Notes: generated by a model from the letters alone, not told the origin. 49,683 nucleotides of DNA from an uncultured Flavobacteriaceae bacterium (GCA_937929935.1 CALFUL010000001.1:1-49683), one strand, 5' to 3'; counted from the first letter of the stretch, positions 26,036 to 36,839 are shown. Program-made: numbers and translations.

Positions 26036-26043
26036 CAAAAGTA
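26036..26043 (-). promoter_or_regulatory. -7 element upstream of topA
   Basis: The reverse strand reads TACTTTTG (TAnnTTTG consensus), 19 bp before the ATG; the leader would be short. No -33 element is obvious. Confidence 0.4.
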
Positions 26044-26155
26044 GTTGAATTTTTTAATTTAAACGGCTAGCACATAATATATAAGATACTTGAAAGCATT
26101 TAAAAACCGACTATTACATCTTTTAGAATCGAGTTATCAAGCTGATTTCAAAAAC

Positions 26156-26186
26156 AAAAATGCCTAGCAATGCTAGACATTTTTTA
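26156..26186 (-). terminator. Terminator after the LVIVD lipoprotein gene
   Basis: TGTCTAGC-ATT-GCTAGGCA on the reverse strand (one G-T pair) is followed by a T run, 15 bp past the stop. Confidence 0.75.
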
Positions 26187-26201
26187 CAAATTTTCAATGT
26201 A

Positions 26202-27482
26202 TTAATTCAAGTTTAAGGTACTTAAAAGACTAATGTCATTTTCTAAATATTCATACTGATACAAGGTTTTATCGCCAATCATAAGCAATGAATTTGTCAA
26301 GGGTATCACATCAAAAGTGACAATATTTTCGAAATTGTTTACTAGTTGTAAGTCTTCAACATTAGTTTTATCATAAACTTTTAAACCTGCTGCCCCATCA
26401 CAAATAAATAAATTTTCATCTTTAATACCCAAGCCATAAGGTTCATTCAGCGGATAAAATTTAGTCAATACTGGCGTTGAAATATCAGCAACATCTACCA
26501 CATATAAACCGCTTTCAGTTTCGCCACAGGTATTACTACTTCTAAGGGTAATAAATGCATTAGTGCCATCAACTACAACTGGGTCACATGCACGGCCATG
26601 AACAAATTCTGAAACAAAATTGGGTTTATCAGGCGCTGTTATATCATATATATACATGCCTTGAGTACCCCCAACAAATAACATATTACCTTGATTAAAA
26701 ATGGTTTCAACAACACCATTGGTATACACATCTTCAAGAATTTTTGGAGCATCAAGATTTGAAATATCAATAACACTAATACTTGACCATTCAACCGCGT
26801 ACAAGAAATCACCCACAATTTTAAACCGGGCTAATGAACCACCTTGCCCCGTATTTGAAAAACTATCATTTGAGGTTTCAGCGGCATTTTCTAACGCTAA
26901 CTCATTATAACCAAAACGTTCTTCAAATTCAGCAGTTGACAATCTTTCATTATTAACTTCCCAGCCTACTATTGCCTCAGTATTTGAATCAAAATTACTG
27001 TAGTCAAAATAGTCAGCCTGCGGCCATTCAACATCAAACCCTACCGTACACCAAAATTCTTGATAAATGGCGTTCTCAATACGTTTCGCCTTTTTAATAT
27101 TTGTAATATCAGAGATATCTAAAATGACCAAGTCACCATAGCTATCAGCATAAAGGCGATCATCTTTTATTGAAATATCATAATTACCTTCTAGTTTAAT
27201 AAAAGATATGGTTTTTGGGTTTGTTGGGTCAGCGTTATCAACAACATGCAGTCCTCTATTAATGTCATTTACAAAAATGTAATTTTTGTACGCATAAATT
27301 TTTCCTGATTCATAAATGGGTGTCGGATCAGTGATCGCAATAGCTTCTTCTTTAAATTGAAATAAATCAGCTTTTATAGGTGTCGCTATTAGATACGTTT
27401 CTAAATCAGCATCATCATTTTCTTTGCAAGAAAACAAGCCCACGGTAAGAATGATTGAACAGATTAAGATTATTTTCTTCAT
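26202..27482 (-). CDS. LVIVD-repeat lipoprotein (beta-propeller)
   Basis: This 426-residue protein has a lipobox signal (MKKIILICSIILTVGLFSCKEN, Cys19). At least six LVIVD-type repeats follow, in which a short strand motif marks a propeller blade: RGLHVVDNADPTNPKTIS, GDLVILDISDITNIKKA, SSISVIDISNLDAPKIL, QGMYIYDITAPDKPNFVSEF, SGLYVVDVADISTPVLTKF and AGLKVYDKTNVEDLQLV. It is likely surface- or periplasm-exposed, anchored in the outer membrane. Its function is unknown. It is divergent from miaB. Confidence 0.88.
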   Translation of the reverse strand: MKKIILICSIILTVGLFSCKENDDADLETYLIATPIKADLFQFKEEAIAITDPTPIYESGKIYAYKNYIFVNDINRGLHVVDNADPTNPKTISFIKLEGNYDISIKDDRLYADSYGDLVILDISDITNIKKAKRIENAIYQEFWCTVGFDVEWPQADYFDYSNFDSNTEAIVGWEVNNERLSTAEFEERFGYNELALENAAETSNDSFSNTGQGGSLARFKIVGDFLYAVEWSSISVIDISNLDAPKILEDVYTNGVVETIFNQGNMLFVGGTQGMYIYDITAPDKPNFVSEFVHGRACDPVVVDGTNAFITLRSSNTCGETESGLYVVDVADISTPVLTKFYPLNEPYGLGIKDENLFICDGAAGLKVYDKTNVEDLQLVNNFENIVTFDVIPLTNSLLMIGDKTLYQYEYLENDISLLSTLNLN

Positions 27483-27562
27483 AACAAAAGTTTTATTGTT
27501 GTTTCAAAGATGAAAACATTGAAAAAAGTTGCGTGTTATTTTGATAAAAATTTAACTGTCAA

Positions 27563-27595
27563 TTTGTCATAAAATTGTATTTAGCCCTATCTTTG
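27563..27595 (+). promoter_or_regulatory. Bacteroidota primary-sigma promoter for miaB
   Basis: TTTG (27563-27566) and TATCTTTG (27588-27595) are separated by 21 nt, close to the TTTG-N19-TAnnTTTG consensus. The transcript would start about 30 nt before the miaB ATG. Confidence 0.65.
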
Positions 27596-27629
27596 TAGCC
27601 CTCTTTAATTAAGAGATTCAATTTTTTTT

Positions 27630-29072
27630 ATGGATAAAGTTATTGATGAATCAATTCAAGGTAATAGCCTTGAACTACAAAATAAAAAGGAAAATAAACG
27701 CAAGCTTTATATTGAAAGTTATGGCTGCGCTATGAACTTTTCTGATAGTGAAATTGTCGCATCAATTTTAACCAAAGAAGGTTTTAACACTACCCAAAAT
27801 CTTGAAGAAGCTGATTTAGTGTTGGTCAATACATGCTCAATTCGTGAAAAAGCTGAATTAACGGTTCGTAAACGTCTAGAAAAATTTAATTCAGTAAAAA
27901 AGCATCGGCCGCATATGAAGGTCGGGGTTTTAGGCTGCATGGCAGAACGCTTAAAAAGTCAGCTATTAGAAGAAGAAAAAATTGTTGACATGGTGGTTGG
28001 GCCCGATGCTTATAAAGATTTACCCAACCTGATCAAAGAAGTTGACGCTGGCAGAGATGCTGTGAATGTGGTCTTGTCAAAAGAAGAAACGTATGGCGAC
28101 ATAGCACCAATTCGTTTACAAACTAATGGCGTAAGTGCTTTAGTTTCAATTACACGTGGTTGCGATAATATGTGCACCTTTTGCGTCGTGCCTTTTACAA
28201 GAGGAAGAGAAAGAAGTAGAGACCCACAATCAATTTTAGAAGAGGTCAATGATTTAGCTCAAAAAGGATATAAAGAAATTACACTATTAGGTCAAAACGT
28301 TGATAGTTATTTATGGTATGGTGGCGGATTGAAAAAAGATTTTGAAAAAGCTTCTGACATGCAAAAAGCCACAGCAGTTGATTTTTCACAACTACTAGCA
28401 TCAGTTGCAGAATCGCAACCAAAAATGAGAATTCGTTTTTCTACTTCGAATCCGCAAGACATGACACTTGACGTGATCCATACCATGGCGAAGTATGATA
28501 ACATATGTAACCATATTCATTTACCCGTGCAAAGCGGAAGCGATCGCATTCTTAAAAAAATGAACCGACTTCATACAATTGCCGAATACCACACCTTAAT
28601 TGATAGTATTCGTAAAATCATTCCTAATTGTGCTATTTCTCAGGATATTATTTCAGGATTTCCGACAGAAACAGAAGAAGACCATCAAGACACCTTGACC
28701 ACGTTAAAGTATGTCAAATATAATTTTGGCTACATGTATTTATATTCTGAACGCCCCGGAACCATGGCTGAAAGAAAACTGGAAGATGATGTGCCTCATG
28801 AAATAAAACAAAAAAGATTGGCAGAAATAATTGCCTTGCAAAGAACGCATTGTGCCTTAAGAACCAAAGAACATGTTGGCCATACTGAAGAAGTACTCAT
28901 TGAAGGAAGCTCAAAAAAATCAGACGCACATTGGATGGGTAGAAACCAACAAAATACCGTAGTGGTTTTTCCGAAAGAGAATTACAAAATTGGTGAATTT
29001 GTTAATGTAAAAATTGAAGATTGTACCTCAGCAACTTTACTTGGTAATGCAACCGGATACAGTACAAACTAA
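27630..29072 (+). CDS. miaB: tRNA-2-methylthio-N6-isopentenyladenosine synthase
   Basis: This 480-residue radical-SAM methylthiotransferase converts i6A37 to ms2i6A37 in tRNAs. The N-terminal MTTase domain has three cluster cysteines (YGCAMN, NTCSIR, LGCMAER). The radical-SAM CxxxCxxC is [19 protein letters not shown] (about residue 175), and a C-terminal TRAM domain ends the protein. The N-terminal ~24 residues are a variable extension. A promoter lies directly upstream (27563-27595), and the next gene starts 6 bp after the stop, so it heads the operon. Confidence 0.97.
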   Translation: MDKVIDESIQGNSLELQNKKENKRKLYIESYGCAMNFSDSEIVASILTKEGFNTTQNLEEADLVLVNTCSIREKAELTVRKRLEKFNSVKKHRPHMKVGVLGCMAERLKSQLLEEEKIVDMVVGPDAYKDLPNLIKEVDAGRDAVNVVLSKEETYGDIAPIRLQTNGVSALVSITRGCDNMCTFCVVPFTRGRERSRDPQSILEEVNDLAQKGYKEITLLGQNVDSYLWYGGGLKKDFEKASDMQKATAVDFSQLLASVAESQPKMRIRFSTSNPQDMTLDVIHTMAKYDNICNHIHLPVQSGSDRILKKMNRLHTIAEYHTLIDSIRKIIPNCAISQDIISGFPTETEEDHQDTLTTLKYVKYNFGYMYLYSERPGTMAERKLEDDVPHEIKQKRLAEIIALQRTHCALRTKEHVGHTEEVLIEGSSKKSDAHWMGRNQQNTVVVFPKENYKIGEFVNVKIEDCTSATLLGNATGYSTN

Positions 29073-29078
29073 TAAAAA

Positions 29079-30347
29079 ATGGAATCAATTCAATCAATAA
29101 AACAGCGTTTTGAAATCATTGGTAATGATGTTAAATTAAATCGTGCCCTTGAAAAATCGATTCAAGTAGCACCCACTGATATTTCCGTTTTAGTTACAGG
29201 CGAAAGCGGCGTGGGTAAAGAATCTATTCCAAAAATAATTCATTCTTTATCGCATCGAAAACATGCCAAATATATAGCGGTTAACTGTGGCGCTATACCA
29301 GAAGGCACCATTGATAGTGAATTATTTGGTCATGAAAAAGGTGCCTTTACAGGGGCCACTAGTACCCGAAGTGGGTATTTTGAAGTTGCAGACGGTGGTA
29401 CTATATTTTTAGATGAAGTTGGCGAATTACCCTTAACCACGCAAGTACGTTTGCTGCGTGTATTAGAAAACGGAGAATTTTTAAAAGTAGGATCTTCTCA
29501 AACTCAAAAAACTGATGTGCGTATTGTTGCCGCAACAAACGTAAATATGTTTGAAGCTATTAAAAAAGAAAAATTTAGAGAAGATTTATATTACAGGTTA
29601 AGCACTGTTGAAATCAATATTCCTCCATTAAGAGAGCGAAAAGATGATATTCATTTACTATTTCGAAAGTTTGCTTCTGATTTTAGTCAAAAATATAAAA
29701 TGCCAACCATTCGCTTAAGCAATGAAGCCGTTCAATTGCTTTTAAAATATAGGTGGCCAGGCAATATTAGACAACTAAGAAACATTGCTGAGCAAATTTC
29801 TGTTCTTGAAGAAAGTAGAGCTATTACGGCTACCACCTTTACTAGTTACATACCTCATATTGGCACTACCAATCTACCCGCCGTAGTAGGTTCTGAAAAA
29901 AAAGAAAGTGATTTTAGTACTGAAAGAGAAATTCTTTACAAAGTGCTTTTTGATATGAAGGGTGATTTGAATGATTTAAAAAAACTGACCTTAGAATTAT
30001 TGAACAACAATGATTCTGAAAAAGTTCAAGAAGAAAATGAAAATCTTATCCGTAAAATTTATGGTCAAAAAGACAATGAAATAGAACCTGAAACCAAATC
30101 AGGCATTGAAGTATTACATTTACCAGAGTCGAATATTGAAGAACCCGTACAACTCAATGTGGTAGAAGACAAATATCATTTTGCTGAAGAAATTGAAGAA
30201 GAGGAAACCCTATCTTTACAAGAAAAGGAAATTGAACTCATCAAAAAGTCATTAGACCGTAATAAAGGAAAACGTAAAGCTGCAGCTACTGAATTGGGTA
30301 TTTCAGAACGTACTTTGTACAGAAAAATAAAACAGTATGACCTTTAG
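29079..30347 (+). CDS. Sigma-54-dependent transcriptional activator without receiver domain
   Basis: This 422-residue AAA+ enhancer-binding protein has Walker A GESGVGKE (41-48), the sigma-54 contact loop GAFTGA (88-93), Walker B GGTIFLDEVGELP and arginine-finger region REDLYYRLSTVEINIPPLRER. It ends with a Fis-type HTH (GKRKAAATELGISERTLYRKI). There is no N-terminal sensory or receiver domain: the AAA+ module starts by residue ~13. A ~100-residue acidic linker (residues ~280-385, QEENENL...EEIEEEETLS) separates AAA+ from HTH. It is co-transcribed with miaB and overlaps the next gene by 11 nt. A sigma-54-like element precedes groES 1.9 kb downstream. Confidence 0.93.
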   Translation: MESIQSIKQRFEIIGNDVKLNRALEKSIQVAPTDISVLVTGESGVGKESIPKIIHSLSHRKHAKYIAVNCGAIPEGTIDSELFGHEKGAFTGATSTRSGYFEVADGGTIFLDEVGELPLTTQVRLLRVLENGEFLKVGSSQTQKTDVRIVAATNVNMFEAIKKEKFREDLYYRLSTVEINIPPLRERKDDIHLLFRKFASDFSQKYKMPTIRLSNEAVQLLLKYRWPGNIRQLRNIAEQISVLEESRAITATTFTSYIPHIGTTNLPAVVGSEKKESDFSTEREILYKVLFDMKGDLNDLKKLTLELLNNNDSEKVQEENENLIRKIYGQKDNEIEPETKSGIEVLHLPESNIEEPVQLNVVEDKYHFAEEIEEEETLSLQEKEIELIKKSLDRNKGKRKAAATELGISERTLYRKIKQYDL

Positions 30348-30882
30348 ATTTCAAAAAAATATAAAAACGTTTATTGCCTCATTTAGTATTGTTCTCATGG
30401 TACTACTTATGCACGGTTGTGGCAACTACAATTTTACGGGTGGTAATCCGGGTACGGCTGAGACTTTTCAGGTCAATTATTTTCAAAATTATGCCACGCA
30501 AAATCCGGGGTCAATTTTTGAACCGGGTATGGATCGTGATTTTACGCAGGCCCTTCAAGCAAGAATTCAAGATCAATCAAGTTTAAGTTTGGTTAATACG
30601 GGCAGTGCTGATTTATTGTATGAAGGAGAAATTGTTGAATATAGAATTTCGCCTATGAGTGCTACAGCCCAACAAACTGCAGCACAAAATAGACTCTCAA
30701 TTGCGGTGCAAGTTCGTTTCTATAATAAAACCAAAGAAGATGCTGATTTTGATCAACGCTTTTCTTTTTTCTTTGATTATGATGCCAACGCACAGTTATC
30801 AGCAATAAAAAGTGAAGCTCATGAAATAATCTTTGAACGTATTACCCAAGATATTTTCAATAAATCTTTAGCTGATTGGTAG
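30337..30882 (+). CDS. LptE-family lipoprotein
   Basis: This 181-residue protein has a signal ending in the lipobox MHGCGNYNFTGG. The LptE-like pattern follows: GTAETFQVNYFQNYA...DFTQALQARIQDQSSLSLVNTGSADLLYEGEIVEYRISP. LptE plugs the LptD barrel for LPS export. Similarity to proteobacterial LptE is distant, so the family call is good but the role inferred. The start overlaps the activator gene by 11 nt; translational coupling is likely. Confidence 0.85.
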   Translation: MTFRFQKNIKTFIASFSIVLMVLLMHGCGNYNFTGGNPGTAETFQVNYFQNYATQNPGSIFEPGMDRDFTQALQARIQDQSSLSLVNTGSADLLYEGEIVEYRISPMSATAQQTAAQNRLSIAVQVRFYNKTKEDADFDQRFSFFFDYDANAQLSAIKSEAHEIIFERITQDIFNKSLADW

Positions 30883-30888
30883 TAACTT

Positions 30889-31746
30889 ATGAATGTAGAA
30901 GAATTTACATATCTATTACAAAACCCAGAACAAGTAATAAGCGCTGTTCAAACTAGAGAATTAGAAGATATTCTTACTGAGTATCCTTACTTTCAAGCGG
31001 CAAGAGCTATTCATTTAAAAGGACTCAAAAACTTAAATAGCTTTAAATATAATGATGCACTAAAAGTTACAGCTGCATGTACTACCGATCGCGATTTACT
31101 TTTTGAATTTATCACCTCTGAAGAGTTTCTGCAAAATTCTGTTGCTGATAGTTTAAATAAATTGCCTACAGATGAAGAAAAAGAAAACCAAAAACAAATT
31201 ATTGTAAACTCAGAAGATGCACCGCTACCTCAAAATTTAAAAGATGCAGACCATATTTTAGATCCTGAACTTTTTAAAGCTAAAGAACCAATTAAAAAAG
31301 AAAATACTTCAGCACAAAATGAAGCTGAAAAAACACTTGAAATGGGCGCCCCTTTATCTTTTACAAAAGATGAAAAATATTCATTTTCTGAATGGTTACA
31401 ATTAACATCAACTCAAAAAATTGAGCGTGAAGATGATAATTCAACAAATAAAATTGAAAAGTCGAGTTTAAAAAAGAAAAAATTTGATTTGATCGATAAA
31501 TTTATTGCTGAAAATCCGAAAATTGTACCTACACAAAGTAGTTCAAAAATTGACATCAAGAAGTCATTAAAAATTGACAAAAATGAGTTGATGACAGCTA
31601 CCTTAGCAAAGGTGTATGTAGAACAAAAAAAATACAAAAAAGCCATACAGGCATACAAAATATTAAGTTTGAAATATCCGAAAAAAAGTGGTTTCTTTGC
31701 AGACCAAATAAAAGCGGTAGAAAAGGTTCAACAAGACAATTCTTAA
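30889..31746 (+). CDS. Conserved hypothetical helical protein
   Basis: This 285-residue protein has no signal peptide. The N-terminal part (FTYLLQNPEQVISAVQTRELEDILTEYPYFQAARAIHLKGLKNL) and the C-terminal end (LMTATLAKVYVEQKKYKKAIQAYKILSLKYPKKSGFFADQIKAVEKV) are helical. The latter looks like one or two TPR units. The middle (110-215) is low-complexity and Lys/Glu/Ser-rich, probably disordered. I recognise it only as a protein found in this neighbourhood in related genomes. It is between lptE-like and secG with 6-nt spacings, and is perhaps an envelope-biogenesis factor. Confidence 0.8.
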   Translation: MNVEEFTYLLQNPEQVISAVQTRELEDILTEYPYFQAARAIHLKGLKNLNSFKYNDALKVTAACTTDRDLLFEFITSEEFLQNSVADSLNKLPTDEEKENQKQIIVNSEDAPLPQNLKDADHILDPELFKAKEPIKKENTSAQNEAEKTLEMGAPLSFTKDEKYSFSEWLQLTSTQKIEREDDNSTNKIEKSSLKKKKFDLIDKFIAENPKIVPTQSSSKIDIKKSLKIDKNELMTATLAKVYVEQKKYKKAIQAYKILSLKYPKKSGFFADQIKAVEKVQQDNS

Positions 31747-31752
31747 CAACAC

Positions 31753-32133
31753 ATGAGTTTATTTACAATTTTCTTGATATTGATTATCATCGTATGTTTT
31801 TTATTAATGCTTGTCATTATGGTTCAAAACCCCAAAGGTGGTGGTTTAGCTTCATCTTTTGGTGGTGGTGGTAGCCAAGTAGTTGGTGGTGTGAAAAAAA
31901 CTGGTGATTTTTTAGATAAAAGTACTTGGACACTGGGTGCCATGTTAGTAGCCTTAATACTCATTTCTAATGTTACTCTTAAAGGAAATTCAGGTAATGA
32001 AGATTCAAAGCTTTTAAACGGCGACGAAATTGAAGAAGTAGCTCCTGAAGCTATTCAAGAAGAAATTCCTGAAATTTCTACAGATGCTTTACCAGAACCC
32101 GTTGGTAACGAAAATACAGAAGGTAGCGAATAA
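31753..32133 (+). CDS. secG: Preprotein translocase subunit SecG
   Basis: This 126-residue protein has two TM helices: IFLILIIIVCFLLMLVIMVQ (5-24) and the segment TLGAMLVALILISNVTL (~56-72). The SecG loop MVQNPKGGGLASSFGGGGSQ lies between them. A ~50-residue acidic C-terminal tail follows, common in Bacteroidota. It is part of the SecYEG channel. The operon ends in the hairpin at 32158-32192. Confidence 0.95.
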   Translation: MSLFTIFLILIIIVCFLLMLVIMVQNPKGGGLASSFGGGGSQVVGGVKKTGDFLDKSTWTLGAMLVALILISNVTLKGNSGNEDSKLLNGDEIEEVAPEAIQEEIPEISTDALPEPVGNENTEGSE

Positions 32134-32157
32134 AATAAGTTAGCTCAAATGATATAC

Positions 32158-32192
32158 AAAAATGCCAGCATCCATGACAAGCTGGCATTTTT
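32158..32192 (+). terminator. Terminator after secG
   Basis: AAAAATGCCAGC pairs with GCTGGCATTTTT around an 11-nt loop, 24 bp past the stop. It separates the miaB-secG transcript from groESL. Confidence 0.85.
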
Positions 32193-32220
32193 GATTTTAC
32201 ATATTGTCAGTTTCAAACTA

Positions 32221-32239
32221 TTGGCATAATTTCTGCCAA
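32221..32239 (+). promoter_or_regulatory. Sigma-54-like -24/-12 element (also a perfect dyad) upstream of groES
   Basis: TTGGCATAATTTCTGCCAA has GG (32223-32224), exactly ten bases, then GC (32235-32236). That is the invariant spacing of sigma-54 promoters, with TTGGCA matching the -24 box. The same bases form a TTGGCA-N7-TGCCAA dyad. No TAnnTTTG element is present in the gap. The predicted start lies about 30 nt before the groES ATG. A repressor operator is the alternative reading. Confidence 0.55.
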
Positions 32240-32279
32240 GAAAGTAAACAAAATAAAACATAATTTAAATCAGAATACT

Positions 32280-32558
32280 ATGGCTAAAATTAGCATTAAA
32301 CCATTGGCAGATAGAGTTCTTATTGAGCCTATGGCTGCTGAGACAAAAACTGCATCTGGTATATATATTCCAGATACGGCAAAAGAGAAACCCCAAAAAG
32401 GTAAAGTCGTTGCCGTCGGTCCAGGAACTAAAGATGAAGCAGTTACCGTAAAAGTTGGCAATACTGTCTTGTACGGAAAATATGCTGGCACAGAACTTAA
32501 ATTAGAAGGTGCTGATTATTTAATGATGCGCGAAAGTGACATTCTTGCAATTATCTAA
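32280..32558 (+). CDS. groES: Co-chaperonin GroES
   Basis: This 92-residue 10-kDa lid of the GroEL chamber is complete and of normal length. It contains [12 protein letters not shown], the mobile loop ([19 protein letters not shown]) that binds GroEL, and GKVVAVGPG. It is followed after 32 bp by groEL, forming the usual bicistron. Confidence 0.98.
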   Translation: MAKISIKPLADRVLIEPMAAETKTASGIYIPDTAKEKPQKGKVVAVGPGTKDEAVTVKVGNTVLYGKYAGTELKLEGADYLMMRESDILAII

Positions 32559-32566
32559 AAAAATAA

Positions 32567-34222
<1,656 letters not shown>

Positions 34223-34275
34223 GTCAGCAACGCTGACAAGTAAAATAAAAGCTTGTTTGCGGAAAATATACATTT

Positions 34276-34314
34276 AAAAAAACCTCGATTGAAACTATCA
34301 ATCGAGGTTTTTTT
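34276..34314. terminator. Bidirectional terminator between groEL and the DUF3179 gene
   Basis: CCTCGATTGA-AACTA-TCAATCGAGG (10-bp perfect stem) is flanked by seven A and seven T residues, between two convergent genes. Confidence 0.9.
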
Positions 34315-34336
34315 ATTTTATGTAAATATTTTAAAA

Positions 34337-35413
34337 CTATTGACCATAAATTTCTGTATTGTAAAAAGCGGCAACTGAAAACCATTGCCCCATCATGGCA
34401 CTTGAAGCGCTAATGTTTTCTCCTTGTCGTGGTCCTGCGATAGCTTCTCCAAAAACATCCCAACTATTACCCTCATTATCTTCTAAAACAATGTCAATAG
34501 TATTTCCTATTTGATTAAATGAATAGATAAAATCGAGATTCATTAAATCAGTAGTAAGCTCATAAGCAAACATGAAATTTGAATTTCCAACAATCAAATA
34601 ATCTTTTCCTTTAAATGAATCTACAATAAAATTCTTTTCTGAAAAATCTGAAAATCTATATACTTTAGCATCAGAATCATCTAAAATTGCTAACACCTTT
34701 TCCTTTAAAGGTAGTCGAGAATCCTTTTCAACCGGAAAAAAGAATAAATCATTATTTGTATTATAATCTCCGTACGGAGAAGTACCATAGGATCTTGAAA
34801 AACCCGTAGCGGTGCTGACAACTTCAATATCTGGGTAGATTCGTTTGGCTGTAGCCCAGTTAGTTTCTAGTAATTGATACAAATCTGCTTTTTGACCATT
34901 AAGCTCACCATTAACTGATTCATGTAATATTTGTGACCAATTACTATCAGTTAACCTATCAAAAGGAATGAGGTTAGTATTATATAATAGCCCTGACACC
35001 CCAAATGTTGTCTCTGTATTGTTTATTATTCTACCCCAACCTATACCAGTGCCTGTTAGCGGGCAAAAAGTAACTGCCATTGATACATCACCAATATTGT
35101 CATTTACAATTTCATGCCAATCAAGAATTATATGCGGATACGCCCTTACCACATTTCCATTCTTATAAACAAGTACCAAATCTTCATCGCTCAAATAATT
35201 AGCCTCAGAAGCAGTACTAAAAGTTGGATTTACCAAGGCAGGAATTCCGTCTTTACCTGGGCCACCATCCAAAACTTCAGAAACAGGTATGCTCCATTGA
35301 GCAGATGTAATGGGCTGATTTACTTGCGAATTAGGTGTTACACCATCTGTACTTGATTTGCTACACGAGAAAAAAATCGCCAAAAAAGCGAACGTGAAAA
35401 ATATCTGTTTCAT
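34337..35413 (-). CDS. DUF3179 domain lipoprotein
   Basis: This 358-residue protein has a lipobox signal (MKQIFFTFAFLAIFFSCSKSS, Cys17). The DUF3179 hallmarks are VRAYPHIILDWHEIVND, the Cys motif VTFCPLTGTGIGW, and the downstream FGVSGLLYNTNLIPFDRLTDSNWSQ. Function of the family is unknown; the conserved Cys and His suggest metal or redox chemistry. It is the last gene of the six-gene locus, starting 2 nt after the barrel gene stop. Confidence 0.88.
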   Translation of the reverse strand: MKQIFFTFAFLAIFFSCSKSSTDGVTPNSQVNQPITSAQWSIPVSEVLDGGPGKDGIPALVNPTFSTASEANYLSDEDLVLVYKNGNVVRAYPHIILDWHEIVNDNIGDVSMAVTFCPLTGTGIGWGRIINNTETTFGVSGLLYNTNLIPFDRLTDSNWSQILHESVNGELNGQKADLYQLLETNWATAKRIYPDIEVVSTATGFSRSYGTSPYGDYNTNNDLFFFPVEKDSRLPLKEKVLAILDDSDAKVYRFSDFSEKNFIVDSFKGKDYLIVGNSNFMFAYELTTDLMNLDFIYSFNQIGNTIDIVLEDNEGNSWDVFGEAIAGPRQGENISASSAMMGQWFSVAAFYNTEIYGQ

Positions 35414-35415
35414 AG

Positions 35416-36387
35416 CTATTGATTTATGATGTTTAATGCCTTACTTTTTAGTTTGTAAATGAATCCGCCAGTAAATCGAGTTGTTGGTGTTAATTGCGTA
35501 CCATCAACATAACTGTAAATAGGCAATTCAATTTTTGTGTTAAAAGATAAAACTGGCGTGATTTGAACACTCAAACTTGGTCGAACAAAAACCCATCTAC
35601 CGCCTGTATTTGGTAATTCAGATTCGTCAATTTTATCTAAAAGTGTGCTTCTATATTTCAATATTAAAGAGGGGTTAAATACGGTACTAAAGATCAAAAA
35701 TTGATCCGCATAGCCCACATTAGCTTGCACACTATTACCAAATTCATAGCTTGCCATATTGTTCAAATACTCCTTGTTTTTTCCGGTTGCCCTATAGGTC
35801 ATACTAGCTGAAATTGTAGCCGAAGGTCTAACCGTTAAATTTTTCGAAAGTGCTATCCAACCTAATACATCCCATGCACCACTGCCGGGTTGCAAATCAG
35901 CAGTTAGCTGAAAACCCTCAACGGTAGTATAATCTGACCTTCCAAGCGGTGCCTTAGTGCCTACACCTATATTGAAAACTGAACCTATTCCGAAAAAGTC
36001 TGAAAAGGCATATTTGATTAAAAAAACGGCATCGCCTATTCCTTTAGTTTCAGAAAAATTTTCATTGTCAAATTGCGAAATAGTTCGGGTTTGATTGACC
36101 CACGTAAACAGTGTCTCAAAAGAAAGTTTGTCTGTAAAAGAATAACCAACATTAAGCAATACTGAATTGGTAATACGAAGTCTTGAGTCATCATTTAATT
36201 TATCAGAACCTACATTTAAAGTGTTTAAATTATTATAATCATAATTCAAACCAAGGGTAAGAGCACCTTTTCCGTCATTAGGTAATCCTAAATTATTAGA
36301 TAACGGCACTCCTCCTGAACAGCAGTTTTGACTTATGCCATACTGACTGATAAATAAGGTTAAGCATATATAAAAAATCCGTATCAT
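35416..36387 (-). CDS. Outer-membrane beta-barrel protein with N-terminal Cys-Cys
   Basis: This 323-residue protein has a signal peptide (MIRIFYICLTLFISQYGISQ). NCCSGGVPLSNNLGLP follows, then alternating strands such as ALTLGLNYDYN, SVLLNVGYSFTDKLSFETLFTWV and DAVFLIKYAFSDFFGIGSVFNIGVG, ending in an aromatic-rich final strand. No specific family is recognised; it resembles transporter-like OMPs of metal loci. The start codon sits in a perfect 11-bp hairpin (36375-36410). It is between the HMA and DUF3179 genes. Confidence 0.8.
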   Translation of the reverse strand: MIRIFYICLTLFISQYGISQNCCSGGVPLSNNLGLPNDGKGALTLGLNYDYNNLNTLNVGSDKLNDDSRLRITNSVLLNVGYSFTDKLSFETLFTWVNQTRTISQFDNENFSETKGIGDAVFLIKYAFSDFFGIGSVFNIGVGTKAPLGRSDYTTVEGFQLTADLQPGSGAWDVLGWIALSKNLTVRPSATISASMTYRATGKNKEYLNNMASYEFGNSVQANVGYADQFLIFSTVFNPSLILKYRSTLLDKIDESELPNTGGRWVFVRPSLSVQITPVLSFNTKIELPIYSYVDGTQLTPTTRFTGGFIYKLKSKALNIINQ

Positions 36388-36410
36388 CTCTTTTTAAAGG
36401 ATACGGATTT
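36375..36410 (-). promoter_or_regulatory. Start-codon-spanning hairpin of the barrel gene
   Basis: On the coding strand AAATCCGTATC (36410-36400) pairs perfectly with GATACGGATTT (36385-36375). The 14-nt loop holds AAAAAGAG and the first two bases of the ATG. The 3' arm runs into further T residues. It could be an attenuator, a translation switch or the terminator of the upstream HMA gene. Confidence 0.6.
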
Positions 36411-36452
36411 AGTACAAAAAAATATAATTTCCTTACAAAAGGTGGTAACTAA

Positions 36453-36809
36453 TCAATTCTGATGATTTTTTACAACTTCATCATCACGATACTTACAACA
36501 AGGCATTACCTTATTATACGCTTCTTCAGTAGCCTTTAATTCTTTCGTGTCATGACCAACAGCTACCAATGCTGTTTTAACCTCCATCGCATTCGTTTTG
36601 CTTTCATTCATAATTAAGGATAATTGATGTGAAGAGATATCCCACAAGGCATATTTTACACCTTTTACGCCCAAAGCAGCTTTTTCAATACGCATTTTAC
36701 ACATTTCGCATACACCATCAACATCCATGGTCATTTTCTTATTCTTTTCTTGAGCAAAACTGCTTGCGGTTACAAATACTAAAGCGATTATTGTAATTAT
36801 TTTTTTCAT
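36453..36809 (-). CDS. Periplasmic heavy-metal-associated (HMA) domain protein
   Basis: This 118-residue protein has a signal peptide (MKKIITIIALVFVTASSFAQ) and one HMA fold, with the metal motif as GVCEMCKMRIEKAA (CxxC). A second cysteine pair follows near the end (VMPCCKYRD). It is probably a periplasmic copper chaperone that binds metal with the CxxC, with the terminal CC as an extra ligand pair. It lies between the TonB receptor and the barrel gene. Confidence 0.88.
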   Translation of the reverse strand: MKKIITIIALVFVTASSFAQEKNKKMTMDVDGVCEMCKMRIEKAALGVKGVKYALWDISSHQLSLIMNESKTNAMEVKTALVAVGHDTKELKATEEAYNKVMPCCKYRDDEVVKNHQN

Positions 36810-36839
36810 AAGTCAATACATTTATTATTTAGGTCTCTC

